From Polaromonas glacialis (GTDB lineage Bacteria; Pseudomonadota; Gammaproteobacteria; Burkholderiales; Burkholderiaceae_C): a stretch of 64,000 nt of DNA. The DNA is taken from NCBI RefSeq assembly GCF_000709345.1, contig NZ_KL448323.1, positions 2,486,346-2,550,345 of the forward strand. The letters run 5' to 3'. The number at the start of each line of letters is the position of its first letter. The first letter of the stretch is position 1. The notes below the pieces were generated by a model that saw nothing but the letters and a program-made list of their open reading frames with translations, did not search any database and was not told the DNA's origin. Positions 1 to 8,366 of the stretch are shown piece after piece. A program made the translations under genes and the position numbers.

Positions 1-389
1 CGGTCGCGAATGTGGGCACGTGATTTTTCAAGCGCTTTTTCGTTCCCCTTGGAAGCACGTGATTCGAGGGCGCTGACATGAACAAACAACTCTTTTTCAA
101 AGTTGAGCAGGAACAGCCGAACCCGCGCACGGTCAACCGGGTCGCCGGGCATGAGTTGCGGATGCGGGAAACGCTCGTCGATGTATTCATTGATGATGTT
201 CGACTCGTACAGGATCAGGTCGCGCTCGACCAGAATGGGCACCTGGCCGTACGGGTTCATCACACTGATGTCTTCAGGCTTGTTGTACAGGTCTACGTCA
301 CGAATTTCAAAATCCATGCCCTTTTCAAACAATACGAAGCGGCAGCGGTGCGAAAAAGGGCAGGTTGTGCCTGAATAAAGGACCATCAT
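1..389 (-). CDS. sspA: Stringent starvation protein A (GST fold), 5' part only
   Basis: The reading frame opens at 389 (ATG ATG GTC) and runs off the left edge of the window, so only about 129 N-terminal residues are visible. The start MMVLYSGTTCPFSHRCRFVL is the thioredoxin-like glutathione-S-transferase N-domain typical of SspA, followed by the NPYGQVPILVE and YESNIINEYIDE segments of that fold. SspA binds RNA polymerase and alters transcription under starvation and acid stress; it lacks ordinary GST activity in characterised cases. It lies directly behind petABC, a common betaproteobacterial arrangement, but is separated from it by a hairpin terminator, so it probably has some expression of its own. 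An adjacent in-frame ATG at 386 is an equally possible start. Confidence 0.9.
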   Translation of the reverse strand, partial: MMVLYSGTTCPFSHRCRFVLFEKGMDFEIRDVDLYNKPEDISVMNPYGQVPILVERDLILYESNIINEYIDERFPHPQLMPGDPVDRARVRLFLLNFEKELFVHVSALESRASKGNEKALEKSRAHIRD

Positions 390-403
390 GATTCGGAACT
401 CCT

Positions 404-453
404 AAAAGCAAAAGAGTGGAAGGCTAAGATTCAAACCTTAGAACCGTCCACTC
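404..453 (-). terminator. Intrinsic terminator after petC
   Basis: A long imperfect hairpin has outer arms GAGTGGA (414-420) and TCCACTC (447-453), then GG/CC, then CTAAG (424-428) with CTTAG (437-441) and an 8-nt loop. Read on the minus strand it is followed at once by TTTTGCTTTT. It lies between the petC stop and the sspA start. Confidence 0.7.
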
Positions 454-507
454 CGAAGGTGCCAATGTACGCCAGGGCAGGCCCTGGGCGCATTGATCAG
501 CACAAAA

Positions 508-1263
508 CTATTTGACGTCTTTCCAGAACGCCGCGTTGAGGCGCCAGGCCACAAAGCTCAGGCCAAGCAGAAACAGCAGCACCCATACGCCGATACGGAC
601 ACGGGTATTTTGCACAGGCTCTGCCATCCACTGAAGATAACCGACCAGATCGCCCATGGCCTGGTCGTATTGCAACGGGGTCATCGAACCCGGAGTGACC
701 TGCTCCCAGCCCTTGAAAACGGCAACCTTGTGGCCGTGCTCTTCCTTCTCGTCATACACCGGCTTGCGCACGCCCTGCAGTTCCCACAGCGCATGCGGCA
801 TCGCCACGTTGGGGAAAGCCAGGTTGTTCCAGCCCGTTGCCTTGGTTTCATCACGGTAGAAGGTACGCATGTACGTGTACAAATAGTCTGCACCGGAACC
901 GCCTGCACCGGCACGTGAACGGGCAATGACGGTCAGGTCGGGTGGCGTGCCGCCAAACCAGTCCTTGGCCTGTTTCGGATCAATCGCGGCCTTCATGGTT
1001 TCACCGACTTTTTCAGTCGTGAACAACAAGTTGTCCTTGATCTGCTGGTCGGTCAGGCCAATGTCTTTCAGGCGATTGAAGCGCATGAAGGCTGCCGAGT
1101 GGCAGTTCAGGCAGTAATTGACGAAAAGCTTGGCACCGTTTTGCAAGGCTGCCATGTCATTGGTCTTGTTGGGCGCCTTGTCCCAGGCCATGCCGCCTTC
1201 AGACGCTTGCGCGCCAGCCATCAGTCCAAGCGAAGTGATCAGGGCAAAAATGATTTTTTTCAT
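508..1263 (-). CDS. petC: Cytochrome c1 subunit of the bc1 complex
   Basis: Codes for 251 residues. A cleavable signal peptide (residues about 1-20, ending MAGAQA) is followed by the haem c attachment site CLNCH at residues 51-55. A C-terminal transmembrane anchor (IGVWVLLFLLGLSFVAW) ends in the basic tail WKDVK. Cytochrome c1 accepts electrons from the Rieske centre and passes them to soluble cytochrome c on the periplasmic side. It is the last gene of petA-petB-petC, 15 bases behind petB. The length is usual for a betaproteobacterial free-standing c1, not a b-c1 fusion. The likely axial Met lies in the GDLVGYLQWMAEP segment. Confidence 0.95.
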   Translation of the reverse strand: MKKIIFALITSLGLMAGAQASEGGMAWDKAPNKTNDMAALQNGAKLFVNYCLNCHSAAFMRFNRLKDIGLTDQQIKDNLLFTTEKVGETMKAAIDPKQAKDWFGGTPPDLTVIARSRAGAGGSGADYLYTYMRTFYRDETKATGWNNLAFPNVAMPHALWELQGVRKPVYDEKEEHGHKVAVFKGWEQVTPGSMTPLQYDQAMGDLVGYLQWMAEPVQNTRVRIGVWVLLFLLGLSFVAWRLNAAFWKDVK

Positions 1264-1278
1264 GGTGTAGCTTCCTGC

Positions 1279-2688
1279 TCAGTGGGCGGCAAAAATAACG
1301 CGGTCGGGAACGCGCTTGAAAGTGCCCAGCCGGCTCCACCACGGCATCAGCAAGAAAAAGCCGAAGTAAAACAGGGTTCCGACCTGCGAGACACGTTCGC
1401 CAATGGCCGAGGGCGGCTGCACGCCAAGGTAGCCCAGGATCAGGAAGTTGATCACGAAAATACCATAAAGGTATTTGTTCCAGCTCGGACGGTAGCGAAT
1501 CGACTTGACTTCACTGTTGTCCAGCCACGGCAGGAAGAACAGGATGACGACCGCGCCGCCCATGACCACGACACCCCAGAACTTGGCGTCGATCAGCAGC
1601 ATCGCGCCGACGAGCGCTACGGCAGCACCGACGATGACGAGCTTGAAAAGGCCGGCGATTTTGGCTTTGAGCACACCGAGCACTGCGCCGGCCAGCACGC
1701 AAGCGATCAGGGCATACATCATCTCGCTGGTGATGGCGCGCAGCATCGAGTAGTAGGGCGTGAAGTACCAGACCGGAGCGATGTGAAGAGGCGTTTTCAG
1801 CGGGTCGGCGGGAATGAAGTTGTTGTACTCCAGGAAGTAGCCGCCAAACTCGGGTGCAAAGAAAATGATGGCGCTGAAAATCATCAGGAAAAGGCTGACG
1901 GCGAAAATATCATGCACCGTGTAGTACGGGTGGAACGGAATGGCGTCCAGCGGATGGCCGTTGGCATCGCGCGGCGCGTTCGGGCCCTTGACCTCGACGC
2001 CGTCGGGATTGTTGGAGCCGACTTCGTGCAGTGCAATGATGTGCGCCACGACCAGGCCCAGCAGGACCAGCGGCACGGCAATCACGTGGAAAGCAAAGAA
2101 ACGGTTCAATGTTGCATCGCCAACCACGTAGTCGCCGCGGATCAACAGGGCCAGGTCGGGGCCGATGAACGGAATGGCGGCAAACAGGTTCACGATGACC
2201 TGGGCGCCCCAGTAGCTCATCTGGCCCCACGGCAGCAGGTAGCCCATGAAGGCTTCGGCCATTAGCGCCAGAAAAATCGCGCAGCCAAACACCCAGATCA
2301 ACTCGCGCGGTTTGCGGTAGCTGCCGTAGATCAGTCCACGGAACATGTGCATGTACACCACGACGAAAAAGGCCGAAGCGCCGGTCGAATGCATATAGCG
2401 GATCAGCCAGCCCCAAGGCACATCGCGCATGATGTATTCGACCGAGCCAAAAGCCAGCGATGCTTCCGGCTTGTAGTTCATCGTCAGGAAAATCCCCGTG
2501 ACGATCTGGATGACCAGCACCAGCAGGGCGAGTGAGCCGAAGATGTACCAGAAATTGAAATTCTTGGGCGCGTAGTACTCGCTCAAGTGCTCTTTGTAGA
2601 GTTTGCTGGCGGGAAAGCGGTTGTCCAGCCAGTTCATCGCTTTGTCAGCGACCGGGGCATCGGGGGAAATTTCTTTGAATACAGCCAT
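1279..2688 (-). CDS. petB: Cytochrome b subunit of the bc1 complex
   Basis: Codes for 469 residues with about eight to nine hydrophobic helices. The paired haem-ligand histidines are visible in RYMHSTGASAFFVVVYMHMFRG (helix B) and in the helix D region FFAFHVIAVP...VVAHIIALHE. The quinol-oxidation motif reads PVWY (APVWYFTPYYSMLRA) instead of PEWY; this variant is known from beta- and gammaproteobacterial cytochromes b. The protein oxidises ubiquinol at the outer site and reduces quinone at the inner site in the Q cycle. It sits between petA (107 bases upstream) and petC. The C-terminus is longer than in mitochondria and carries extra helices. Confidence 0.96.
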   Translation of the reverse strand: MAVFKEISPDAPVADKAMNWLDNRFPASKLYKEHLSEYYAPKNFNFWYIFGSLALLVLVIQIVTGIFLTMNYKPEASLAFGSVEYIMRDVPWGWLIRYMHSTGASAFFVVVYMHMFRGLIYGSYRKPRELIWVFGCAIFLALMAEAFMGYLLPWGQMSYWGAQVIVNLFAAIPFIGPDLALLIRGDYVVGDATLNRFFAFHVIAVPLVLLGLVVAHIIALHEVGSNNPDGVEVKGPNAPRDANGHPLDAIPFHPYYTVHDIFAVSLFLMIFSAIIFFAPEFGGYFLEYNNFIPADPLKTPLHIAPVWYFTPYYSMLRAITSEMMYALIACVLAGAVLGVLKAKIAGLFKLVIVGAAVALVGAMLLIDAKFWGVVVMGGAVVILFFLPWLDNSEVKSIRYRPSWNKYLYGIFVINFLILGYLGVQPPSAIGERVSQVGTLFYFGFFLLMPWWSRLGTFKRVPDRVIFAAH

Positions 2689-2795
2689 GACTGATCCTGG
2701 TTCGGTGAGTTTCTTTGGCCTTGGATTGATACAGTGCGGAACGGCAGGGTTTCAAGCGCAGGTGGCAGGGTCTTTTGAAAAGAGGTAACGGGCCT

Positions 2796-3422
2796 TCAGG
2801 CCTTCTTGTCTTCGCCAATCAGCAGCTTTGCATCCGACAGGTACATATGCGGTGGCACTTCGAGGTTGTCAGGCGAAGGCTTGTTCTTGTACACGCGGCC
2901 GGCCAGGTCAAATGTCGATCCATGGCAAGGGCACAGGAAGCCACCGTGCCAGTCATCGGGCAGCGATGGCTGGGCGCCGGTCTGGAACTTGTCGGAAGGC
3001 GAGCAGCCGAGGTGCGGGCAAATGCCCACCACGACCAGGGTGTCGGCCTTGATGGAACGGGTTTCATTGCGCGCGTATTCAGGCGTCCACTCGGGCAGCT
3101 TGCGCTCGGACTTGGGGTCTGCCAGCTGGCCGTCAACCTGGGCCAGGGCGGCCAGCTGCTCGGGCGTGCGCTTGACGATCCAGACCGGTTTCCCACGCCA
3201 CTCCACGGTCATCTTTTCGCCCGGCTTCAGGGCGGAAATATCGACCTCGACCGCAGCACCTGTCGCCTTGGCTCTTTCAGATGGCTGGAAAGTGCTCACG
3301 AACGGCACGGCCACGGCAGCAACGCCTGCTCCGCCTACTGCACAGGTGGCGACGATCCAGTTTCTTTTATCTTTATCGACAGGCGCGCCGTGTGGCGCGC
3401 CCATTACGCTTGCTTGGGTCAT
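2796..3422 (-). CDS. petA: Rieske iron-sulfur subunit of the bc1 complex
   Basis: Codes for 208 residues. An N-terminal membrane segment (about residues 24-42, WIVATCAVGGAGVAAVAVPFV) anchors the protein and precedes the flexible hinge. The two cluster-binding loops CPHLGC and CPCHGS supply two Cys and two His for the 2Fe-2S centre. It carries electrons from quinol at cytochrome b to cytochrome c1. It is the first gene of the pet operon and diverges from mscL. The short N-terminus before the anchor shows no strong twin-arginine motif, although Rieske proteins commonly use Tat; tatABC lies 4 kb away. Confidence 0.95.
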   Translation of the reverse strand: MTQASVMGAPHGAPVDKDKRNWIVATCAVGGAGVAAVAVPFVSTFQPSERAKATGAAVEVDISALKPGEKMTVEWRGKPVWIVKRTPEQLAALAQVDGQLADPKSERKLPEWTPEYARNETRSIKADTLVVVGICPHLGCSPSDKFQTGAQPSLPDDWHGGFLCPCHGSTFDLAGRVYKNKPSPDNLEVPPHMYLSDAKLLIGEDKKA

Positions 3423-3475
3423 GAAAGTCCTTCAAGAACTGGCTTGAAAAAGGAATAGTAGGGGATCAACCCGCG

Positions 3476-3505
3476 ATTGTAGCGGAGCAGGAAGGGGTAT
3501 TTGAA
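3476..3505 (-). promoter_or_regulatory. Candidate sigma-70 promoter of petABC
   Basis: On the minus strand TTCAAA (3500-3505) is followed after 18 bases by TACAAT (3476-3481), 54 bases before the petA start. The -10 box is good and the -35 box matches the consensus at four of six positions. Confidence 0.4.
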
Positions 3506-3683
3506 GGCTTCGCAATGGTTTGAGGTCATCGCACCCCACCCCTTTGCGATTGAAGCGCAGGCATGGTTTGTTGCAAACCGGCCTTCAAGGCAGCTTGTCA
3601 ATTCATGCCGACACAGCATAATTATTTGCCGCCAGCCGCAGTGCCGTGAAGGCACAACAACCACAAGAAACCGGAGTAAAACC

Positions 3684-4103
3684 ATGGGAATGATTCAGGA
3701 ATTCAAGGAGTTTGCCGTCAAGGGCAATGTGATGGACCTGGCCGTCGGCGTGATCATTGGCGGGGCTTTCGGCAAAATCGTCGATTCCATCGTCGGCGAC
3801 CTGATCATGCCGCTGGTCAGCAAGATCTTCGGGGGGCTCGACTTCTCAAATTACTATGTCGCGCTGGCCGGTCAGGCGACCGGACTGCCGCTGGTCGAGG
3901 CGAAGAAGGCGGGCGCCGTCTTCGCCTACGGCAACTTCATCACGGTGGCGCTGAATTTCATCATCCTGGCCTTCATCATCTTCATGATGATCAAGCAGAT
4001 GAACCGCCTCAGAAAACCCCGCCCGGTCGCCGCTGCGCCAGCGCCAGCAGAAGACATCGTGCTGTTGCGTGAAATCCGCGACAGCCTGAAACGCCAACCC
4101 TGA
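3684..4103 (+). CDS. mscL: Large-conductance mechanosensitive channel
   Basis: Codes for 139 residues. The start at 3684 gives the canonical N-terminus [20 protein letters not shown]; the frame extends further upstream but without family similarity. TM1 (about 15-45) carries the [16 protein letters not shown] gate motif; TM2 (about 75-98) is the hydrophobic [20 protein letters not shown] segment. A charged C-terminal helix ([12 protein letters not shown]) forms the cytoplasmic bundle. The homopentamer opens under membrane tension to release solutes during hypo-osmotic shock. It is monocistronic, diverges from petA and converges with pdxA. Confidence 0.95.
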   Translation: MGMIQEFKEFAVKGNVMDLAVGVIIGGAFGKIVDSIVGDLIMPLVSKIFGGLDFSNYYVALAGQATGLPLVEAKKAGAVFAYGNFITVALNFIILAFIIFMMIKQMNRLRKPRPVAAAPAPAEDIVLLREIRDSLKRQP

Positions 4104-4174
4104 TTCCCGCCATCAATGAGCGCCAATCAGCCCAGTGCTAATTCGGCGGCTGGTAAAGTCACTTTAAACGCTGA

Positions 4175-5227
4175 CTACGCAGCCTGCAGGCGCGCCATCC
4201 GTATCGCGGCCAGCAGGCTGGATGCGTCAGCCCGGCCGGTGCCGGCAATGTCGAAAGCCGTGCCATGGTCCGGACTGGTGCGCACCAGCGGCAATCCGAG
4301 CGTGACGTTGACGCCCTGCTCCACTCCCAGGTATTTGACCGGAATCAGGCCCTGGTCGTGGTACATCGCCACCACCACGTCAAACTCGCCGGGTTTCGAG
4401 ACGGTGTTGCGCGCCCGCATGAACACCGTGTCGGGGGCAAAGGGACCGCGCACATCCAGGCCTTCGCGCAAGGCGGCGGCGATGGCCGGCGCAATGATCA
4501 ATTGCTCCTCCGTGCCAAACAGCCCGCCTTCGCCGGCATGCGGATTCAGGCCCGCCACGGCGATGTGCGGGGGCCGTCCCAGCCCGGCACTGAGGGCCTG
4601 GTGCGCAATCCGCAGGGTCTGCAGCACGTTGTCAAAGGTCACGGCGTCAATCGCATGCCGGAGCGACATGTGGATGCTGACCAGCACGGTCCTGAGTTCG
4701 TCGTTGGCCAGCATCATGCGCACCGGGACTTCGCTCACCGGCTTGCCCAGGAACGCGGCGGCCTCGGCCTGCAGCATTTCAGTATGGCCCGGGAAACGCG
4801 CCGCCCATCCACCGGCGGCTGACAGTGCCTCCTTGTGGATTGGCGCAGTAATCATGGCGGCAGCCTCGCCCGCCAGCACCGCGCGGGCAGCCCAGACGAT
4901 GCAGTCCGCCGCAGCCCTGCCGGCCAGGCCACTGATCTGTCCATAGGGAACCAGGCCAGGCAGTGCGCACTTCTGCAGCACGCCGATGCAGTTCGGCGGC
5001 ACTGCCGTCAGATCGGCCAGCGAATCAAGTTCGGCGACCGGCATCGCCGGATTTCCGGATGACGTAGCAACCAACGCGGCAGCGCGGCGCAGCGTCGGCA
5101 CGTCGCCGACCACCACGCAGCCCGCCAGTTCCTGCAGTGACTGGGCAAAGGCCTTCGCGATGATTTCAGGGCCGATGCCGGCGGCATCGCCCATGGTGAT
5201 GAGGAATGGGCCGGTTGGGGTCGTCAT
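4175..5227 (-). CDS. pdxA: 4-hydroxythreonine-4-phosphate dehydrogenase
   Basis: Codes for 350 residues. It begins PFLITMGDAAGIGPEII, the PdxA signature, and carries the metal-binding histidines in TAPIHKEAL, FPGHTEML and the C-terminal AMYHDQGLIPVKYL region. The enzyme oxidises 4-phosphohydroxy-L-threonine, after which spontaneous decarboxylation yields the amino-ketone precursor of pyridoxine 5'-phosphate. The gene overlaps the upstream Nif3-family gene by four bases (ATGA), so the two are translationally coupled. It converges with mscL; the 71-base gap shows no clear terminator. Confidence 0.94.
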   Translation of the reverse strand: MTTPTGPFLITMGDAAGIGPEIIAKAFAQSLQELAGCVVVGDVPTLRRAAALVATSSGNPAMPVAELDSLADLTAVPPNCIGVLQKCALPGLVPYGQISGLAGRAAADCIVWAARAVLAGEAAAMITAPIHKEALSAAGGWAARFPGHTEMLQAEAAAFLGKPVSEVPVRMMLANDELRTVLVSIHMSLRHAIDAVTFDNVLQTLRIAHQALSAGLGRPPHIAVAGLNPHAGEGGLFGTEEQLIIAPAIAAALREGLDVRGPFAPDTVFMRARNTVSKPGEFDVVVAMYHDQGLIPVKYLGVEQGVNVTLGLPLVRTSPDHGTAFDIAGTGRADASSLLAAIRMARLQAA

Positions 5228-6000
5228 GCAGGGTTGTCGATGTCAATGAACTGGTGATGAATGCCGAATTGCGCCGCGACATGCGAGGCAACCGCCGGCG
5301 CGCCGTAACGCTCCGAGGCATGGTGGCCGCAGGCCATGAACGCCACGCCCATTTCGCGCGCATGGTGCGCCTGCGGCTCGGAAATCTCGCCGGTGATGAA
5401 GGCGTCGGCGCCAGCGGCAATGGCAGATTCGAAATAGCCTTGCGCGCCACCGCTGCACCAAGCTATTTTTTTGATAGCTGAATGCGCAGGCCCCACCTGC
5501 GCGACAGGTCTTTTTAACGTATTTTCAATGAGCCGGGCCAGATCGCTGGCCGTGGCAAAGCTGCCGCCATCGCTTCGCCCGCCCAGAAACCCCAGGCTCT
5601 GCTCGCCGAAGCAGCTGCTGGCCGTCAAGCCCAGCTGCCGCCCCAGCTGCGCATTGTTGCCCAGTTCAGGGTGCGCATCGAGCGGCAGGTGGTAGGCAAA
5701 CAGGCTGATGTCGTGGGCCAGCAGCAGCGCCAGCCGCTGCTTCATCCAGCCGACCACCGGGCCGATGTTGCAGCCGTCCTGGCCGCGCCAGAACAGGCCG
5801 TGATGGACAAAAATCGCATCGGCCCGCGCGTCAATGGCCGCTTCGATCAGCGCCCGGCTGGCCGTGACGCCGGAAACCATCCGGCGCACCTGCGGTTTGC
5901 CTTCCACCTGCAGGCCGTTGGGGCCGTAGTCCTTGAAGCGCCCCGGCTGCAGCAGCGCGTCAAACGCCGCCAGCAACTCTTGTCTCGTTGTGGTGTTCAT
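5224..6000 (-). CDS. Nif3/YbgI-family dinuclear metal-centre protein with an embedded repeat
   Basis: Codes for 258 residues. The family's metal-binding residues are visible in IFVHHGLFW (paired His near the N-terminus), in LPLDAHPELGNN and in the C-terminal ACGHHASERYG. Proteins of this family form toroidal hexamers with two metal ions per subunit; a role as GTP cyclohydrolase 1 type 2 is often annotated but not proven. It diverges from the HtrA-like protease and overlaps pdxA by four bases. Oddity: codons for about NTLKRPVAQVGPAHSAIKK (5458-5519) coincide with a copy of the interspersed repeat R1, read in frame and without an obvious change of length from the family. Confidence 0.88.
   Translation of the reverse strand: MNTTTRQELLAAFDALLQPGRFKDYGPNGLQVEGKPQVRRMVSGVTASRALIEAAIDARADAIFVHHGLFWRGQDGCNIGPVVGWMKQRLALLLAHDISLFAYHLPLDAHPELGNNAQLGRQLGLTASSCFGEQSLGFLGGRSDGGSFATASDLARLIENTLKRPVAQVGPAHSAIKKIAWCSGGAQGYFESAIAAGADAFITGEISEPQAHHAREMGVAFMACGHHASERYGAPAVASHVAAQFGIHHQFIDIDNPA
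5458..5519 (-). repeat. R1 interspersed repeat inside the Nif3-family gene
   Basis: On the minus strand: AAAAAGACCTGT, CGCGCAGG...CCTGCGCA palindrome, then CAGCTATC-A7-TAGC. This is the same order (AAG-CCT, GCGCA pair, AGCTAT/ATAGC pair) as the intergenic copies, but here it is translated. Confidence 0.75.
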
Positions 6001-6193
6001 GCCGGGATTGTCTCAGGCAAGCCCGGCCTGCCGGGGATTCTGGATTTTTTTCCTGTGCTGATGGCTTTCCAGTGGCTTTCGTCCTACGCCGGGGCATCCG
6101 GCATAAAGCACAATACGTGTTCGGCGGCCTGCAGAGGGGCTGCACCGCCCGAAGCCGTTTTTCTTTCACGCCAGCCAACTCCTTTTTTGATCC

Positions 6194-7360
6194 ATGAAGC
6201 GCACCTGGCTCCTGTTTTCCCAGACTGTCACTGTTTTGGTGGCGGCTTATTTCGTCGTCGCCACGCTCCAGCCGCAATGGCTGAACCGGCGCGCCACGAT
6301 TGGCGGCGTTTCAGTCATCGAAGCCCCCGCCAGCAGCCTGCCGCGCGCCGGCGGTCCGGCCGGCCCCATCGGCAGCTTTGCGCAGGCGGCAAAAATTGCG
6401 TCGGCGGCTGTGGTGAGCATCAACACCAGCAAGGCCGCCGTCAAGAACCCGCAAATGAACGACCCGTGGTTCCGGTTTTTCTTCGGCGACCAGAACCCGG
6501 GCGAAGCACAGGCAGGCCTGGGCAGCGGCGTGATCGTGAGCGCAAGCGGCTACATCCTGACCAACAACCATGTGGTCGAAGGCGCCGATGAAATCGAAGT
6601 GGTTCTCAACGACACCCGCAAGACCCGGGCGAAGGTGATCGGCACCGACCCCGACACCGACCTGGCCATCCTCAAGATCGACCTGGACAAGCTGCCGGTG
6701 ATTGTCCTGGGCAACTCGGACGAGCTTCAGGTGGGAGACCCGGTGCTGGCCATCGGCAACCCGTTTGGCGTGGGCCAGACCGTGACCGGCGGCATCGTCA
6801 GCGCGCTGGGCCGCAACCAGCTGGGCATCAACACCTTTGAAAACTTCATCCAGACCGACGCGGCGATCAACCCCGGCAACTCGGGCGGCGCACTGGTCGA
6901 TGTCAACGGCAACCTGCTGGGCATCAACACCGCCATCTATTCGCGCTCGGGCGGCTCCATGGGCATTGGTTTTGCCATTCCCGTGTCCACTGCCAAGCAG
7001 GTGCTCGAAGGCATCGTGACCGAAGGCCAGGTGACACGGGGCTGGATTGGCGTGGAGCCGCAGGAACTCAATGCCGAACTGATCGAGGCCTTCAAGCTCA
7101 AGCCGGAAGCGGCCAAGGCCGGAGGCGTGATCATCACGGGCGTCCTGCAAAACGGACCCGCCGCCCTGGGCGGCATCCGGCCTGGCGACGTGATCATGGC
7201 CGTCGATGGCCACCCGGTCCGCAATGTCAGCCAGTTGCTGACGGCGGTCGCCGCGCTCAAGCCCGGCACGCCCGCACCGCTCAAGGTGCTGCGCGGCGAC
7301 GGTCCGGTGGACATTTCGGTGACACCGGCCCAGCGCCAGCGGCCCAGAGTGCAGCGCTGA
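6194..7360 (+). CDS. Membrane-anchored HtrA/Deg serine protease (DegS/DegQ-like)
   Basis: Codes for 388 residues. An uncleaved N-terminal hydrophobic segment (about 5-24) anchors it with the protease in the periplasm. The trypsin-like domain shows the catalytic triad: His in TNNHVVEGA, Asp in DPDTDLAILKI and Ser in NPGNSGGALVD. One PDZ domain follows (about 280-375). A single PDZ plus an anchor resembles DegS, whereas DegP and DegQ have two PDZ domains and a cleaved signal. The family degrades misfolded envelope proteins or senses them to trigger an envelope stress response. It diverges from the Nif3-family gene and ends before a terminator, converging with tatC. Confidence 0.9.
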   Translation: MKRTWLLFSQTVTVLVAAYFVVATLQPQWLNRRATIGGVSVIEAPASSLPRAGGPAGPIGSFAQAAKIASAAVVSINTSKAAVKNPQMNDPWFRFFFGDQNPGEAQAGLGSGVIVSASGYILTNNHVVEGADEIEVVLNDTRKTRAKVIGTDPDTDLAILKIDLDKLPVIVLGNSDELQVGDPVLAIGNPFGVGQTVTGGIVSALGRNQLGINTFENFIQTDAAINPGNSGGALVDVNGNLLGINTAIYSRSGGSMGIGFAIPVSTAKQVLEGIVTEGQVTRGWIGVEPQELNAELIEAFKLKPEAAKAGGVIITGVLQNGPAALGGIRPGDVIMAVDGHPVRNVSQLLTAVAALKPGTPAPLKVLRGDGPVDISVTPAQRQRPRVQR

Positions 7361-7380
7361 AGGCGCGCTGCTGATTCGTG

Positions 7381-7411
7381 GCAACGGCCCGGGCCTGAGA
7401 CCGTTGCTTTG
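7381..7411 (+). terminator. Probable terminator of the HtrA-like protease gene
   Basis: GCAACGG (7381-7387) pairs with CCGTTGC (7401-7407), followed by a short TTT. The T tract is weak. A second hairpin, ATGGCC (7453-7458) with GGCCAT (7470-7475), lies closer to the converging tatC. Confidence 0.5.
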
Positions 7412-7423
7412 AACACGCGTATT

Positions 7424-7450
7424 TGCTATTGAATCTATAGCTATAAATTC
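7424..7450 (-). repeat. Truncated R1 repeat
   Basis: Only the AGCTAT-type hairpin of R1 is present: GCTAT (7425-7429) and ATAGC (7437-7441), in the gap between two converging genes. The GCGCA half of the repeat is missing. Confidence 0.5.
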
Positions 7451-7498
7451 TCATGGCCACTGCGTAAACGGCCATATTCATTCAAAACCAGCGAGGTT

Positions 7499-8302
7499 TC
7501 AGGATTTGGCAACTTCCGTGTCGGTGTCGGGCGCCTTGGTGCTTTTGAGGAACATCTGCGCGGCCAGGATGCCGACCTCGTACAGCCCGCCCACCACCAT
7601 CAGCAGCATGATCATCGAGCCGGCATCGGGCGGCGTGACCAGCGCGGTGCCCACGGCGGCGGCCACCCAGAAGTAGCCCCGGTATTCACGCAACTGAGCA
7701 ACCGTCAGCACGCCCATGCGTACCAGCAAAATGACCGCGATCGGCACCTCGAAGGCCAGCCCGAAAGCCAGGAACATGCCAAGCACGAAGTTCAGGTATT
7801 CCTCGATGTCCGGCGCTGCGGTGATCGACTTGGGCGCAAAGCTCTGGATGAACCTGAACACCTGGCCAAACACCACATAGTAGGAAAACGCCACACCGAT
7901 GAAAAACAGCAGCGTGCTCGACACCACCAGCGGCATCACCAGCTTTTTTTCGTGCGAATACAGGCCCGGCGCGACGAAAGCCCACACCTGGTAAAGGACC
8001 ACGGGCAGCGCGATCATGAAGGCTGCCATGAAGAGAATCTTGATCGGCACGACAAACGGCGACACGACGTTGGTGGCGATCAGGGTTGCGCCCTTGGGCA
8101 GGCTGGCCACCAGCGGCGCGGCCATCAGGTCATACAGCGCGCCCGGTCCGGGAAACAGCGCCAGGATGCCTGCCGCGATGCCAATGGCGATCACGGCCTT
8201 GATCAGCCGGTCGCGCAGCTCCATGAGGTGCTGCACGAAAGGCTGCTCGGTGCCTGCGAGCTCGTCGGGCTTGTCGCCGCCGGTGGGGTTGGGATCGCTC
8301 AT
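7499..8302 (-). CDS. tatC: Twin-arginine translocase subunit TatC
   Basis: Codes for 267 residues with six predicted membrane helices. The N-terminal cytoplasmic part contains FVQHLMELRDRLIKA, the conserved TatC region that helps recognise twin-arginine signal peptides, and the first periplasmic loop and helix 3 contain YQVWAFVAPGLYSHEK. TatC is the receptor core of the Tat system, which exports folded cofactor-containing proteins. The gene is last in tatA-tatB-tatC, itself behind the his operon. Likely substrates in this window include MsrP (clear RR motif) and possibly the Rieske protein. Confidence 0.95.
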   Translation of the reverse strand: MSDPNPTGGDKPDELAGTEQPFVQHLMELRDRLIKAVIAIGIAAGILALFPGPGALYDLMAAPLVASLPKGATLIATNVVSPFVVPIKILFMAAFMIALPVVLYQVWAFVAPGLYSHEKKLVMPLVVSSTLLFFIGVAFSYYVVFGQVFRFIQSFAPKSITAAPDIEEYLNFVLGMFLAFGLAFEVPIAVILLVRMGVLTVAQLREYRGYFWVAAAVGTALVTPPDAGSMIMLLMVVGGLYEVGILAAQMFLKSTKAPDTDTEVAKS

Positions 8303-8366
8303 GGAGGAAGTTTGCGCTGTGTGAGTTGCGCCGGTCTGCGCGCAACAAGAAATTCAGGGGAATGCT

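Noticed and set aside
7424..7475. tatC terminator at the partial R1 copy
   Set aside because: The hairpins lack a T tract on the minus strand, so termination of tatC there cannot be supported from sequence.
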